From positions 1 through 33,937 of the forward strand of contig QIFG01000033.1 of the NCBI GenBank assembly GCA_003228735.1: a stretch of DNA of 33,937 bases, written 5' to 3'. The notes below the pieces were generated by a model, which worked only from the letters and a program-made list of their open reading frames with translations, did no database searches and was not told the DNA's origin. This DNA comes from Zetaproteobacteria bacterium (GTDB taxonomy: Bacteria; Pseudomonadota; Zetaproteobacteria; Mariprofundales; Mariprofundaceae). This document shows positions 18,949 through 26,440 of the stretch, piece after piece. How positions within the stretch are numbered: position 1 is the stretch's first letter; each line of letters begins with the position of its first letter. The translations under genes and the position numbers were made by a program.

Positions 18949-19479
18949 ATGAATCCTATTGAAAGCTTTGCAGCAGTGGCGGCGGATGACGCTGTTGTCC
19001 TGATTCTGGGATCGATGCCGGGAGTCGAGTCGCTCAGGCAGCAGCAGTATTATGCGCATCCGAAGAACCTGTTCTGGGATGTGATGGGGGAGATGTTTGG
19101 CGCGGGCCGTGATCTTGCCTATGCCGAAAGGCTTGAAGGCCTGAAGAAGAACAAGGTGGCGTTGTGGGATGTGGCGCATCGCTGTGTGCGCCGTGGCAGC
19201 CTGGATGCAAGCATCGAAACGGCCACAGTCGTTCCCAATGATTTCGTAGCGCTGTTCTGGGACTGTCCGCATATCCGTCATGTCTTTTTCAACGGCCAGA
19301 AGGCGGCTGACCTGTATCGGCAGTTGGTGGTTCCTGCACTGCCTGAAGATATGCAACAGCTTGAATACACAACCCTGCCGTCAACCAGTCCGGCCAATGC
19401 CTCGATACCAGCCGCAATCAAACACCAGCGCTGGCAGGCGATTAAACAGGCATTGGATACCGGATTGGCCGATTCTTGA
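18949..19479 (+). CDS. Hypoxanthine-DNA glycosylase (UDG superfamily, family 6)
   Basis: Base-excision repair enzyme expected to remove deaminated adenine (hypoxanthine) from DNA. The 176-residue protein has the superfamily motif 1 as LILGSMPGVESL followed by QQYYAHPKNLFWDV, which is characteristic of the HDG group; the asparagine in HPKN aligns with its key residue. VALWDVAHRCVRRGSLDASI and the late motif LPSTSPANAS complete the family pattern. It follows guaA across element C, giving an apt pairing of purine nucleotide synthesis and repair of purine deamination, although co-regulation is only inferred. Shine-Dalgarno is weak (GTGGTTAG, from the repeat arm). Confidence 0.85.
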   Translation: MNPIESFAAVAADDAVVLILGSMPGVESLRQQQYYAHPKNLFWDVMGEMFGAGRDLAYAERLEGLKKNKVALWDVAHRCVRRGSLDASIETATVVPNDFVALFWDCPHIRHVFFNGQKAADLYRQLVVPALPEDMQQLEYTTLPSTSPANASIPAAIKHQRWQAIKQALDTGLADS

Positions 19480-19546
19480 CCTGACATGCGCCGCTCCTAG
19501 TCTTCGCAGCCCTAAGCCAGCGTAGCTGGAACCAGGCAGGAAAAGA

Positions 19547-19766
19547 TTGAACCACAGAGACAAAAAGGCAGTCCTGCCGTTTGGACGCATGTAAGTGCGC
19601 CCGAAGGGTGAGGGGCAGACAGCCCCGAATCACAAAAAGGCAGTCCTGCCGTTTGGACGCATGTAAGTGCGCCCGAAGGGTGAGGGGCAGACAGCCCCGA
19701 ATCACACCAAGGCACAAAGGTGAAACCTCTTATTGATCTTCGTGACTTTGCGCCTTTGTGGTAAAG
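19547..19766 (+). repeat. Inverted-repeat element with tandem array, glycosylase-ffh (element D)
   Basis: The element starts TTGAACCACAGAGAC (as in element B) and ends CGTGACTTTGCGCCTTTGTGGT. An inner hairpin pairs CACACCAAGGCACAAAGG near 19704-19721 with the right arm at 19741-19762. A two-copy tandem array lies inside. Here the ffh Shine-Dalgarno (GAGGT, 19773-19777) lies just outside the arm. The layout matches element B almost exactly. Confidence 0.85.
19567..19705 (+). repeat. Tandem 72-nt repeats, two copies
   Basis: Copies start at 19567 and 19639, both GGCAGTCC, and are identical over nearly all of the 72-base unit. Compared with the array before guaA they share small substitutions (for example GCATGTAAGTGCGCCCGAAG for GCACGCAAGGGCGCCCGCAG). 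Each array is thus more alike within itself than to the other, a sign of local duplication or conversion. Confidence 0.9.
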
Positions 19767-19783
19767 ATAAGTGAGGTTCTTCA

Positions 19784-21136
19784 TTGTTTGAACGATTAAG
19801 CGAACAGTTTGGCAAGTTGAGCGAGCGCCTTCGCGGCGCTGCCCGCGTGACCGAGGCCGATCTCGACAAGAGCCTGCGTGAGTTGCGAATCGGCCTGCTC
19901 GAAGCCGATGTTGCACTGCCTGTAGCGCGTCACCTGATGAGTGAGCTGCGCGAAAGGGCGCAGGGCGCCGAAGTGGCCAAGAGTCTGCAACCGGGCCAGG
20001 TCATCATCAAAATTCTGCATGACGTACTGACCGAAGTGCTCGGTGGTCAGCGTCGTGAACTGGATACGTCTAGGATTCCTTCCGTGATTATGCTCTGCGG
20101 TTTGCAGGGCGCCGGCAAAACGACGACAGCGGGTAAGCTGGCCAAGCTGCTTGCCGCCCAGGGCAAGAAGGTGGCCTTGACCAGTGTTGACGTAACCCGG
20201 CCGGCGGCGCGCGAGCAGTTGCAGATTCTGGCCGGCCAGATTGACGTCCCGTATCTGGCGGGAGAGGGGAATACGGCTGCCCGCATGTCCCTGCACGCCC
20301 TGGATCAGGCCCGGAAAGAAGGCCTGCATGTGCTGATTCTGGACACGGCCGGACGTCAGGTCGTCGATGATGTGTTGATGGCCGAAATCCACGAGGTTGA
20401 GAAGGCGGTCTCGGCCAGTGAGCGGCTGCTGGTGCTTGACGCCATGACCGGCCAGATGGCGCTGGAAGTAGCCGAGAGTTTCCATTCAAAAGTCAATCTG
20501 TCCGGCTGTATCATGACCAAGACGGATGCCGATGTACGCGGCGGCGCGGCGCTTTCGGTAGCGCACGCCACAGGCGTGCCGTTGCGCTATGTCGGCACCG
20601 GTGAAAAGATTGATGCTTTTGAGTTGTTTGACCCCGAGCGCATGGCAGGCCGCATTCTTGGCCAGGGCGATGTTGTCGGACTGGTCGAGAAGATTCAGAC
20701 GCATGTGGACAAGGACCAGGCCGAGAAGCTGGTTGCGAAGGCAAAAAAAGGTGGCTTCGATCTGATGGATTTTGCCGGGCAGCTTGGGCAGATGCAGAAG
20801 ATGGGCGGCATGGGCGAGATGATGAAGATGCTTCCGGGTATGAAATTGCCGCAGGAAGCACTCGATCAGGTGGATGACAAACCGATCAGGCACATGCAGG
20901 CGATGGTGTATTCGATGACTCCGAAGGAGCGCAAGTATCCGAAGACCATCAACGGCAGCCGCAAGCGGCGTATCGCCACCGGTTCGGGCACGACGGTGCA
21001 GGATATCAACCGCATGCTGAAACAATTCTCGCAGATGCAGAAGATGATGAAGAAGATGAAGGGCGCCAAGGGTAAGCGCATGATGGCCGAGCTTGCCGGA
21101 CGGTTTGGCGGCATGCCCGGCATGCCAAAGATGTAG
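19784..21136 (+). CDS. ffh: Signal recognition particle protein Ffh
   Basis: GTPase that binds 4.5S RNA and signal sequences and delivers ribosomes to FtsY and the translocon. The 450-residue protein has the N domain, a G domain with P-loop GLQGAGKTTTAGKLAK, DVTRPAAREQ, DTAGRQVVDD and TKTDADVRGGAALS, and a methionine-rich M domain (~296-450) with the RNA-binding segment SRKRRIATGSGTTVQDINRM. The tail is GGMPGMPKM. TTG at 19784 is chosen: GAGGT lies 7-8 bases upstream and the product begins MFERLSEQFG, as in homologues. Its last 67 bases are repeated after vapC, so this 3' end may have been brought in with the VapBC module. Confidence 0.97.
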   Translation: MFERLSEQFGKLSERLRGAARVTEADLDKSLRELRIGLLEADVALPVARHLMSELRERAQGAEVAKSLQPGQVIIKILHDVLTEVLGGQRRELDTSRIPSVIMLCGLQGAGKTTTAGKLAKLLAAQGKKVALTSVDVTRPAAREQLQILAGQIDVPYLAGEGNTAARMSLHALDQARKEGLHVLILDTAGRQVVDDVLMAEIHEVEKAVSASERLLVLDAMTGQMALEVAESFHSKVNLSGCIMTKTDADVRGGAALSVAHATGVPLRYVGTGEKIDAFELFDPERMAGRILGQGDVVGLVEKIQTHVDKDQAEKLVAKAKKGGFDLMDFAGQLGQMQKMGGMGEMMKMLPGMKLPQEALDQVDDKPIRHMQAMVYSMTPKERKYPKTINGSRKRRIATGSGTTVQDINRMLKQFSQMQKMMKKMKGAKGKRMMAELAGRFGGMPGMPKM

Positions 21137-21169
21137 AAGGGAAACTTCCCCCGGATACCGGAAGTAATG

Positions 21170-21211
21170 TTGACGGCCATGACGCATGGTATAGACTCTA
21201 TGGTATATACC
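21170..21211 (+). promoter_or_regulatory. vapBC promoter and operator
   Basis: TTGACG at 21170-21175 with TAGACT at 21192-21197 (16-base spacer) is the likely promoter. Overlapping and following it are two palindromes, ATAGACTCTAT (21191-21201) and GGTATATACC (21202-21211), the latter perfect. Paired palindromes at the start site are typical binding sites for VapB/VapBC autorepression. The GGAGGTG Shine-Dalgarno follows directly. Confidence 0.6.
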
Positions 21212-21222
21212 GGAGGTGGCGT

Positions 21223-21462
21223 ATGAAAACAGCGAAACTTTTCCAGAATGGCCGCAGTCAGGCCGTGCGATTGCCCAGGGATTGCCGCTTTGAAGGCGAG
21301 GAAGTCTATGTCCGTAAGATGGGCAATGCTGTCGTGCTGCTGCCGCAAAAGCGCAGTTGGGATAGTTTGTTTGATGCGCTGGGCAAGTTCTCAGATGATT
21401 TTATGGAAGATGGCCGCCAGCAGCCTCCGCTGGAGGAACGCGACTTTTCGTGTTTTAGATAA
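21223..21462 (+). CDS. vapB: Antitoxin VapB (AbrB/MazE-type)
   Basis: The 79-residue protein starts with the swapped-hairpin AbrB-like DNA-binding domain: KTAKLFQNGRSQAVRLP is the signature of VapB antitoxins, followed by EGEEVYVRKMGNAVVLLP. The C-terminal ~30 residues (SLFDALGKFSDDFMEDGRQQ) should wrap the VapC toxin. A strong Shine-Dalgarno (GGAGGTG) and an operator-like palindrome lie upstream. It is followed 12 bases later by vapC. The pair would autoregulate. It sits between ffh and rpsP, which are usually adjacent, so it is an insertion into a core operon. Confidence 0.92.
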   Translation: MKTAKLFQNGRSQAVRLPRDCRFEGEEVYVRKMGNAVVLLPQKRSWDSLFDALGKFSDDFMEDGRQQPPLEERDFSCFR

Positions 21463-21474
21463 AAGGGCATCTTG

Positions 21475-21876
21475 ATGTATATGCTTGATACCAACATCTG
21501 TGTTTATCTGATCAGGAACAACCCTTTGCGGGTACGCAGGCATTTTGAACAGTTGCATCCCGGCGATGTGTTTATTTCCTCGATTGTCCTGGCCGAATTA
21601 ATGTTTGGCATTTCCAAAAGCCTGCACCAGCAGGAAAACACCCGTGCACTCGAAATGTTTTTGCTGCCTCTGGAGGTCGCACCGTTCGATGTGTCCGCCG
21701 CGGGTGCTTATGGCGATATTCGCTCTGATTTGGAGAAACAGGGGAGCATTATTGGCGCAAATGATCTGCTCATTGCCGCGCATGCCATCAGCCTTGATAT
21801 GACGTTGGTGACAAACAACGAGCGAGAGTTTTCGAGAGTTCCCGGGCTCAGGGTTGAAAACTGGGCAAGCGCATGA
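21475..21876 (+). CDS. vapC: Toxin VapC (PIN-domain ribonuclease)
   Basis: A 133-residue PIN-domain endoribonuclease; relatives cleave initiator tRNA or other structured RNA. Acidic catalytic residues are intact: D5 (MLDTNICVYL), E41 (SSIVLAELMFG), D97 (GANDLLIAAHA), and the TLVTNNEREFSRVPGLRVENW motif near the end. ATG 21475 is preferred over TTG at 21472 because AAAGGG is properly spaced and the product begins as homologues do. The last residues (after ENW) and the stop codon are read from a duplicated piece of ffh starting at 21863, so the C terminus is chimeric. The toxin looks functional. Confidence 0.93.
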   Translation: MYMLDTNICVYLIRNNPLRVRRHFEQLHPGDVFISSIVLAELMFGISKSLHQQENTRALEMFLLPLEVAPFDVSAAGAYGDIRSDLEKQGSIIGANDLLIAAHAISLDMTLVTNNEREFSRVPGLRVENWASA

Positions 21877-21929
21877 TGGCCCAGCTTGCCGGCCGCCTGG
21901 GTGGTATGCCGGGCATGCCGAAGATGTGA
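21863..21929 (+). pseudogene. Duplicated 3' end of ffh
   Basis: These 67 bases match the last 67 bases of ffh (21070-21136) at 55 positions, with no gaps. In the ffh frame they encode GKRMMAQLAGRLGGMPGMPKM and a stop; the intact gene has GKRMMAELAGRFGGMPGMPKM. Nine of the ten differences before the stop codon lie at third positions or in one Phe-to-Leu codon, so this is an orthologous ffh end that evolved under coding constraint. It has no start and is not expressed as part of ffh. It flanks vapBC and marks the insertion boundary. Confidence 0.93.
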
Positions 21930-21952
21930 TGAATGGAATGTTGCCTGATTCC

Positions 21953-21981
21953 TTGCCCCAAGCTCATCGCATCACTATAGT
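21953..21981 (+). promoter_or_regulatory. Sigma-70 promoter of rpsP operon
   Basis: TTGCCC (21953-21958) and TATAGT (21976-21981) are spaced by exactly 17 bases. This places the start near 21988, about 24 bases before rpsP. It would free the ribosomal genes from dependence on ffh or vapBC transcription. GGAGGT at 21998-22003 is the Shine-Dalgarno. Confidence 0.6.
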
Positions 21982-22011
21982 GCGCCGCCTGATTTTCGGA
22001 GGTAATGATTT

Positions 22012-22773
22012 ATGGCGACAGTGATTCGTCTGCAACGCGGCGGGCGCAAGAAACGTCCTTTCTACAACATCGTCGTGATGGATGAGCGCAAACGGCGTGA
22101 TGGTGTATTTATCGAGAAGCTCGGCTATTACGATCCCTGCAAGCATCCTGAGGTGCTTGAGCTTGATCAGGAACGTGCCAAGCACTGGATTGGCCAGGGC
22201 GCCAGGCCCAGCAGTCGGGTAAAAAGCCTGATGAAGGCTGTTGAGCAGGGCCCCGCTTATCTTGAGAAGGCTGAACGCAAGGCCAGCAAAAAGGCTGCAG
22301 CAAAAGCAGCTGCAAAGCCGGCTAAGGCCGTAGTCGAAGAAGCCGTTGAGGAAAAAGTTAACGAAGCCCCTGAAGAGGCTGTGGTTGAGGCCGTTGCGGA
22401 AGAAGTAGTCGAGGAAAAGGTTGCTGAGCCGGCTGAGGAAGCAGTCGTTGAAGAGAAAGTCGAAGAGGTGGCTGAAGAAGCTGCGGACAGCAAGGCTGCC
22501 GAGCCAGCCGCCGAAGTAGCTGAAGAAGCCGCCGAGGCTGCTCCGGAAAAGGAAGAAGTGAAGACCGAGAAGGTTTCAAAGAAGGCAGAAGAGCCTTCAG
22601 AAAAGGCTGAAAAGCCTGCAAAGAAGGCCAAGGAACCTGCTGCGAAAGAAAAGCCTGCTGAAAAGCCCAAGAAAGCCGCTGCAGAAAAAAAGGCTGCCAA
22701 GCCAAAGAAGAGCGCCAAAGACAAGGCTGCCGAATCTGGCTCTGATGCCGACGAGGAAAAAGCCAAGTCATAA
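22012..22773 (+). CDS. rpsP: Ribosomal protein S16 with long low-complexity tail
   Basis: Residues 1-~85 are a normal bacterial S16 ([39 protein letters not shown]), an early-assembly 30S protein. The family is usually 80-100 residues, but this one continues to 253. The tail has three zones: a short basic part (~90-105, [15 protein letters not shown]), an acidic A/V/E-rich stretch (~106-185, with repeated VVEEKV and AEEA units), and a lysine/alanine/proline-rich stretch (~186-240) like histone H1 tails, ending acidic. The codons vary among synonyms and the frame is open throughout, overlapping rimM by 29 bases. The tail therefore appears to be truly translated. Its role is unknown; it would project from the 30S subunit. 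Confidence 0.93.
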   Translation: MATVIRLQRGGRKKRPFYNIVVMDERKRRDGVFIEKLGYYDPCKHPEVLELDQERAKHWIGQGARPSSRVKSLMKAVEQGPAYLEKAERKASKKAAAKAAAKPAKAVVEEAVEEKVNEAPEEAVVEAVAEEVVEEKVAEPAEEAVVEEKVEEVAEEAADSKAAEPAAEVAEEAAEAAPEKEEVKTEKVSKKAEEPSEKAEKPAKKAKEPAAKEKPAEKPKKAAAEKKAAKPKKSAKDKAAESGSDADEEKAKS

Positions 22774-23314
22774 TCGTTTCTTTCGCCTGGGCGCCATCGT
22801 TGGCGTCCGGGGACTGAAAGGAACTCTTGTCATCTATTCAGACTGCCGCCCACCGGAAGGCATTTTTCAATACGATTGCTGGTGGCTGGGGGCTTCACCG
22901 GAACATCTGCAACAATTCCAACTTATTCGAGGCTGGACCCACGGCAAGCGGCTGCTTGCCGAGTTGCAGGGCGTTGATGATATCAATGCCGCAGAACCTC
23001 TGAAGGATCAGTCCATCTGGGTGCCGGATTCGGCTGTCGCACCGCTGGCTGAGGGCGAGATTTTCTGGGACGACCTCACTGGATGCGATGTGTTTGATAT
23101 AGAGACAGGTAAATTGGTCGGTATGGTCATCGCTTTACAGGAATTCGGCGCCCAGGATATCCTGTGTGTACGCACGTCTGATGAGGCCGAGCCGGCTGGT
23201 GAATGGATGCTACCCTTCGTGAAAGAGATTGTAGTTCAGGTCGACATCGAGAATCGACGCATAGATGTGCGCCTGCTGCCGGGGATGGAATCATGTTTTA
23301 CGCCCAAGTCCTGA
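22745..23314 (+). CDS. rimM: 16S rRNA processing protein RimM
   Basis: Assembly factor that binds S19 and helps mature the 30S head. The 189-residue protein has the N-terminal RimM barrel ([20 protein letters not shown]) and the PRC-barrel C-terminal half ([46 protein letters not shown]). ATG 22745 lies within the end of rpsP (29-base overlap) and the 3' end overlaps trmD by 22 bases, so translation is probably coupled along the operon. No strong Shine-Dalgarno is seen. Length is normal. Confidence 0.94.
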   Translation: MPTRKKPSHNRFFRLGAIVGVRGLKGTLVIYSDCRPPEGIFQYDCWWLGASPEHLQQFQLIRGWTHGKRLLAELQGVDDINAAEPLKDQSIWVPDSAVAPLAEGEIFWDDLTGCDVFDIETGKLVGMVIALQEFGAQDILCVRTSDEAEPAGEWMLPFVKEIVVQVDIENRRIDVRLLPGMESCFTPKS

Positions 23315-23958
23315 CCCTGTTTCCTGAATTCTTTTCTTCTCCGCTGGCGTGCTCCATTCCGGACAGGGCTATCAAGGCGAGGCTGGCTCAGGTGGATTGC
23401 ATCAACATCCGCGACTTCTCTGTAGGCAAGCACCGGCGTGTCGATGATTCTCCTTATGGCGGCGGCCCCGGCATGGTCATGAAACCCGATCCTGTCGTGG
23501 CGGCCATCCGCCATGCGCGCGAAAGCCGGCCGGAGACACGGGTGGTGTTGCTCAGCCCAACTGGAGTTCTCTTTGATCAGGCCAAAGCGCGTGAATATGC
23601 CAAATCTCCGGGCATTACCCTGGTCTGTGGGCGTTATGAAGGCATTGACGAGCGCGTCGCCGAATACGTGGATGAGCAGGTATCGGTCGGGCCTTATGTT
23701 CTGTCCGGTGGCGAGCCGGCGGCCCTGGCCATCATTGATGCAGTGATCCGCCTGCTGCCCGGAGCCCTGGGCGATGAGCGCTCCGCTGAGCAGGATTCAT
23801 TTGGTGAGGATGGCCTGCTCGATTACCCGCATTACACGCGGCCGGAAGTGTTTGAAGGCAAGCATGTACCGGAAGTTCTGTTGTCCGGCGATCATGCCAG
23901 GATCGAAGCCTGGCGCTGTGAGCAGGAAGAGAAGCGCAGCAAAAGACAAAAACGATGA
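23293..23958 (+). CDS. trmD: tRNA (guanine-37-N1)-methyltransferase
   Basis: SPOUT-fold enzyme that methylates G37 of tRNAs to prevent frameshifting. The 221-residue protein contains [31 protein letters not shown] and [17 protein letters not shown], which form the knotted SAM site, and [21 protein letters not shown] near the end. It is slightly shorter than the ~245-residue norm because the C-terminal tail is brief. ATG 23293 overlaps the rimM end; a longer frame upstream is not supported. The stop is directly followed by an inverted-repeat element. Confidence 0.96.
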   Translation: MFYAQVLTLFPEFFSSPLACSIPDRAIKARLAQVDCINIRDFSVGKHRRVDDSPYGGGPGMVMKPDPVVAAIRHARESRPETRVVLLSPTGVLFDQAKAREYAKSPGITLVCGRYEGIDERVAEYVDEQVSVGPYVLSGGEPAALAIIDAVIRLLPGALGDERSAEQDSFGEDGLLDYPHYTRPEVFEGKHVPEVLLSGDHARIEAWRCEQEEKRSKRQKR

Positions 23959-24094
23959 ACCACCAAGGCACGAAGGCACAAAGAAAATGAGGGCTGATGC
24001 CGCTGAGAAGTTTTCATACTTTGGGGCTGCAAGATCAGCTCTTCTGATGGATGTAACATCACATATTAACTTTGTGCCTTCGTGTCTTGGTGGT
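23959..24094 (+). repeat. Near-perfect 25-nt inverted repeat, trmD-methyltransferase (element E)
   Basis: Left arm 23959-23983 (ACCACCAAGGCACGAAGG...) and right arm 24070-24094 match as reverse complements at 24 of 25 positions. The left arm is made of 8-base units CACCAAGG, CACGAAGG, CACAAAGA. The 86 bases between carry two small hairpins and no gene. The left arm starts at the base after the trmD stop codon. The right arm ends GGTGGT and, with the next two bases (GA), gives the only Shine-Dalgarno for the gene at 24103. Confidence 0.92.
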
Positions 24095-24102
24095 GAAAAA
24101 GC

Positions 24103-24642
24103 ATGACTGACAACCGTTTTAGCGTCGCGTTGGTGCATCACCCTGTGATCAATCGTGCCGGGGAGACAACCACGACGGCGATCACTTCCACGGACATCCA
24201 TGATTTTGCCCGCACCTGTGCCATGTTTGATGTGGCGCCGGTTTATATCGTTCATCCTGCAGAAGGCATGCGCAGTCTGGTGCGCGATATCACCGCTCAC
24301 TGGATTGAAGGGGAGGGTGGCAGGCGCAATCCGGGGCGCAAAAAGGTGCTTGAACATGTGCGTCTGGCCAGCGATTTATCTGAGGCGCTGGAACACGCGG
24401 ATGCGCAGGTCTGGTACACATCAGCAAAGCCGCCTGTGGAGGATATGACTTCGGCCGAAAAACTTACCGAAATACCGGGCAAACACCTGATTGTTTTCGG
24501 CACCGGCTGGGGGCTGGATTACCGTCATTTACCGCAACCAACGGGATGGTTGTCACCCATAGCCGGGATCGGTATGGTTCGCCACCTTTCTGTGCGGGCT
24601 GCCCTGGCTATCTATCTGGACCGGCTGCGATGCCCGCGCTAA
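24103..24642 (+). CDS. Predicted SPOUT RNA methyltransferase (DUF2168-like)
   Basis: The 179-residue protein matches, by recall, the family of predicted RNA methyltransferases found beside trmD and rplS in several phyla: [60 protein letters not shown] and a late SAM-site-like GTGWGL...[13 protein letters not shown]. The position between trmD and rplS fits. The RNA target is not known to me. ATG 24103 follows GGTGGTGA, contributed by the repeat arm. It ends 16 bases before rplS, so the two genes are probably co-transcribed. Confidence 0.85.
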   Translation: MTDNRFSVALVHHPVINRAGETTTTAITSTDIHDFARTCAMFDVAPVYIVHPAEGMRSLVRDITAHWIEGEGGRRNPGRKKVLEHVRLASDLSEALEHADAQVWYTSAKPPVEDMTSAEKLTEIPGKHLIVFGTGWGLDYRHLPQPTGWLSPIAGIGMVRHLSVRAALAIYLDRLRCPR

Positions 24643-24658
24643 TTGCTGGAGGCAAGAC

Positions 24659-25030
24659 ATGCGTGCTTTGGATGCTGTAACTCAGGATCAGATAAAGGCC
24701 GACATCCCTGAATTCCGTGAGGGCGATAGCGTTCGCGTCAACGTGCGCGTTGTCGACTACAAGGACATCAAGGGTGGCAAGGTTGGCAAGCGTGAGCGCC
24801 TGCAGGCTTATGAAGGCATAGTCATTGCCCGCCACAATAACGGCATTTCCAGTTCTTTTACCGTGCGCAAGATTTCGGGCGGTATCGGTGTGGAGCGCAT
24901 TTTCCCGCTGCACTCGCCGATGGTTGAAAGCATCAAGGTAGTGCGCCGCGGTGTGGTACGCCGCGCCAAGCTTTACTACCTGCGCAACCTCAGGGGCAAG
25001 GCCGCCCGTATCAGCGAGCGCCGCGTCTGA
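24659..25030 (+). CDS. rplS: Ribosomal protein L19
   Basis: 50S protein at the subunit interface. The 123-residue protein has the family pattern [48 protein letters not shown] and [24 protein letters not shown] Shine-Dalgarno lies just before ATG 24659. It closes the rpsP-rimM-trmD-rplS operon and is followed by a strong terminator. Confidence 0.97.
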   Translation: MRALDAVTQDQIKADIPEFREGDSVRVNVRVVDYKDIKGGKVGKRERLQAYEGIVIARHNNGISSSFTVRKISGGIGVERIFPLHSPMVESIKVVRRGVVRRAKLYYLRNLRGKAARISERRV

Positions 25031-25058
25031 TACCCGGAGGAACCGGATTCGAATAATA

Positions 25059-25090
25059 AGAGGGCTCCAAACGGGGCCCTCTTTGCTTTT
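25059..25090 (+). terminator. Rho-independent terminator after rplS
   Basis: A 10-base stem (AGAGGGCTCC/GGGGCCCTCT, one G-U pair) with an AAAC loop is followed by TTGCTTTT. It ends the ribosomal protein operon. Confidence 0.9.
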
Positions 25091-25092
25091 AC

Positions 25093-25121
25093 TTTCGCTT
25101 AAGCTCTGCTTTGACCATAAT
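25093..25121 (+). promoter_or_regulatory. Possible promoter of glyA
   Basis: CATAAT at 25116-25121 is a good -10 box; the best -35 at 17-base spacing, TTTCGC, is poor. A promoter is expected because a terminator precedes and glyA starts at 25169. No riboswitch-like fold is evident in the short leader. Confidence 0.25.
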
Positions 25122-25168
25122 GCGCATCCCTCACGCAAGTTAGGGCAAGCAAACCGGGAGAATATTGC

Positions 25169-26428
25169 ATGACTGACCGCTCAGACTTTTTTAATGCGCC
25201 ACTGGCGGATGCCGTTGTGAAGGAGGCCATTGCCGCCGAACTCGGCCGGCAGCAGCATACGCTGGAGTTGATCGCCAGCGAGAACATTGTCTCCAGGGCG
25301 GTGCTTGAGGCACAGGGCTCGGTGATGACCAACAAGTATGCGGAAGGTTATCCCGGCCGCCGTTATTACGGTGGCTGCGAGCATGTGGATGTGGTGGAAC
25401 GTCTGGCTCAGGACCGGGCCAGTGAGATGTTCGGCGTCAAGCACGTAAATGTGCAGGCGCATTCCGGTTCGCAGGCCAATATGGCGGTTTATATGGCTGT
25501 GCTGCAGCCCGGCGACACCATCATGGGCATGGACCTGTCGCATGGCGGCCATTTGACGCATGGCTCACCGGTGAATTTCTCCGGACGGTTGTACAACGTG
25601 GTTGCCTATGGCGTGCGCGAATCGGATGAGTTGATTGATTACGATGCCATGCAGACCTTGGCGGAAGAGCATAAGCCGAAAATCATTATCGGCGGCGCTT
25701 CGGCCTATGAGCGCGAGATCGATTTTGCCCGCATGCGTGAGATTGCTGACAGCGTTGATGCCATTCTGATGGTGGATATGGCGCACTACGCCGGCCTGAT
25801 CGCTGCCGGCGTTTATCCCTCGCCGGCCGGATTCGCGCATGTGATTACGACGACGACGCACAAGACACTCAGGGGCCCGCGTGGCGGCATGATTCTGACG
25901 GATGACGACGAACTGGCTAAAAAGATTAACAGTCGCATTTTCCCCGGTATTCAGGGCGGGCCGCTGATGCATGTGATTGCGGCAAAGGCCGTGGCATTCG
26001 GTGAGGCGCTTGGTGAGGATTTCAGACGTGATCAGGCGCAGATCGTGAAAAACGCCCGTGCCCTGGCCGAGGCGCTGACCGAAGGCGGACTGCGCATCGT
26101 TTCCGGTGGCACGGACTGCCATATGTTCCGCGTTGACCTAAGGCCGGACGGCATTACCGGCAAACAGGGGGAAGAGGCCCTGGAAGCGGCCGGCATTACC
26201 GTAAACAAGAATACGATTCCGTTTGATCCGGAGTCGCCTTTCGTGACCAGCGGCATCCGTATCGGTACGGCGGTCATCACCTCGCGCGGCATGGGCGAGC
26301 CGGAGGCCAGGCAAATTGGCAGTATGATTCTGAAGGTGCTGGCCAGTTCAGAGGATGAAGCGGTGCGTGCCGGGGTGGCTGCGGAAGTGAAACAGCTCAC
26401 TGACCGTTTCCCCGTCTACCGGGACTAA
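25169..26428 (+). CDS. glyA: Serine hydroxymethyltransferase
   Basis: PLP enzyme interconverting serine and glycine with tetrahydrofolate; main source of one-carbon units for purines and thymidylate. The 419-residue protein has the substrate region [27 protein letters not shown], and the PLP lysine K232 in [16 protein letters not shown]. The remaining family blocks ([36 protein letters not shown]) are present. Start ATG 25169 has a GGGAG upstream. nrdR follows 12 bases later, an arrangement common in proteobacteria. Confidence 0.98.
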   Translation: MTDRSDFFNAPLADAVVKEAIAAELGRQQHTLELIASENIVSRAVLEAQGSVMTNKYAEGYPGRRYYGGCEHVDVVERLAQDRASEMFGVKHVNVQAHSGSQANMAVYMAVLQPGDTIMGMDLSHGGHLTHGSPVNFSGRLYNVVAYGVRESDELIDYDAMQTLAEEHKPKIIIGGASAYEREIDFARMREIADSVDAILMVDMAHYAGLIAAGVYPSPAGFAHVITTTTHKTLRGPRGGMILTDDDELAKKINSRIFPGIQGGPLMHVIAAKAVAFGEALGEDFRRDQAQIVKNARALAEALTEGGLRIVSGGTDCHMFRVDLRPDGITGKQGEEALEAAGITVNKNTIPFDPESPFVTSGIRIGTAVITSRGMGEPEARQIGSMILKVLASSEDEAVRAGVAAEVKQLTDRFPVYRD

Positions 26429-26440
26429 CGGAGGTTTTAC

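Noticed and set aside
23203-23292. N-terminal extension of trmD
   Set aside because: The extra 30 residues overlap rimM and do not look like TrmD; homologues start at the [12 protein letters not shown]-like sequence at 23293.
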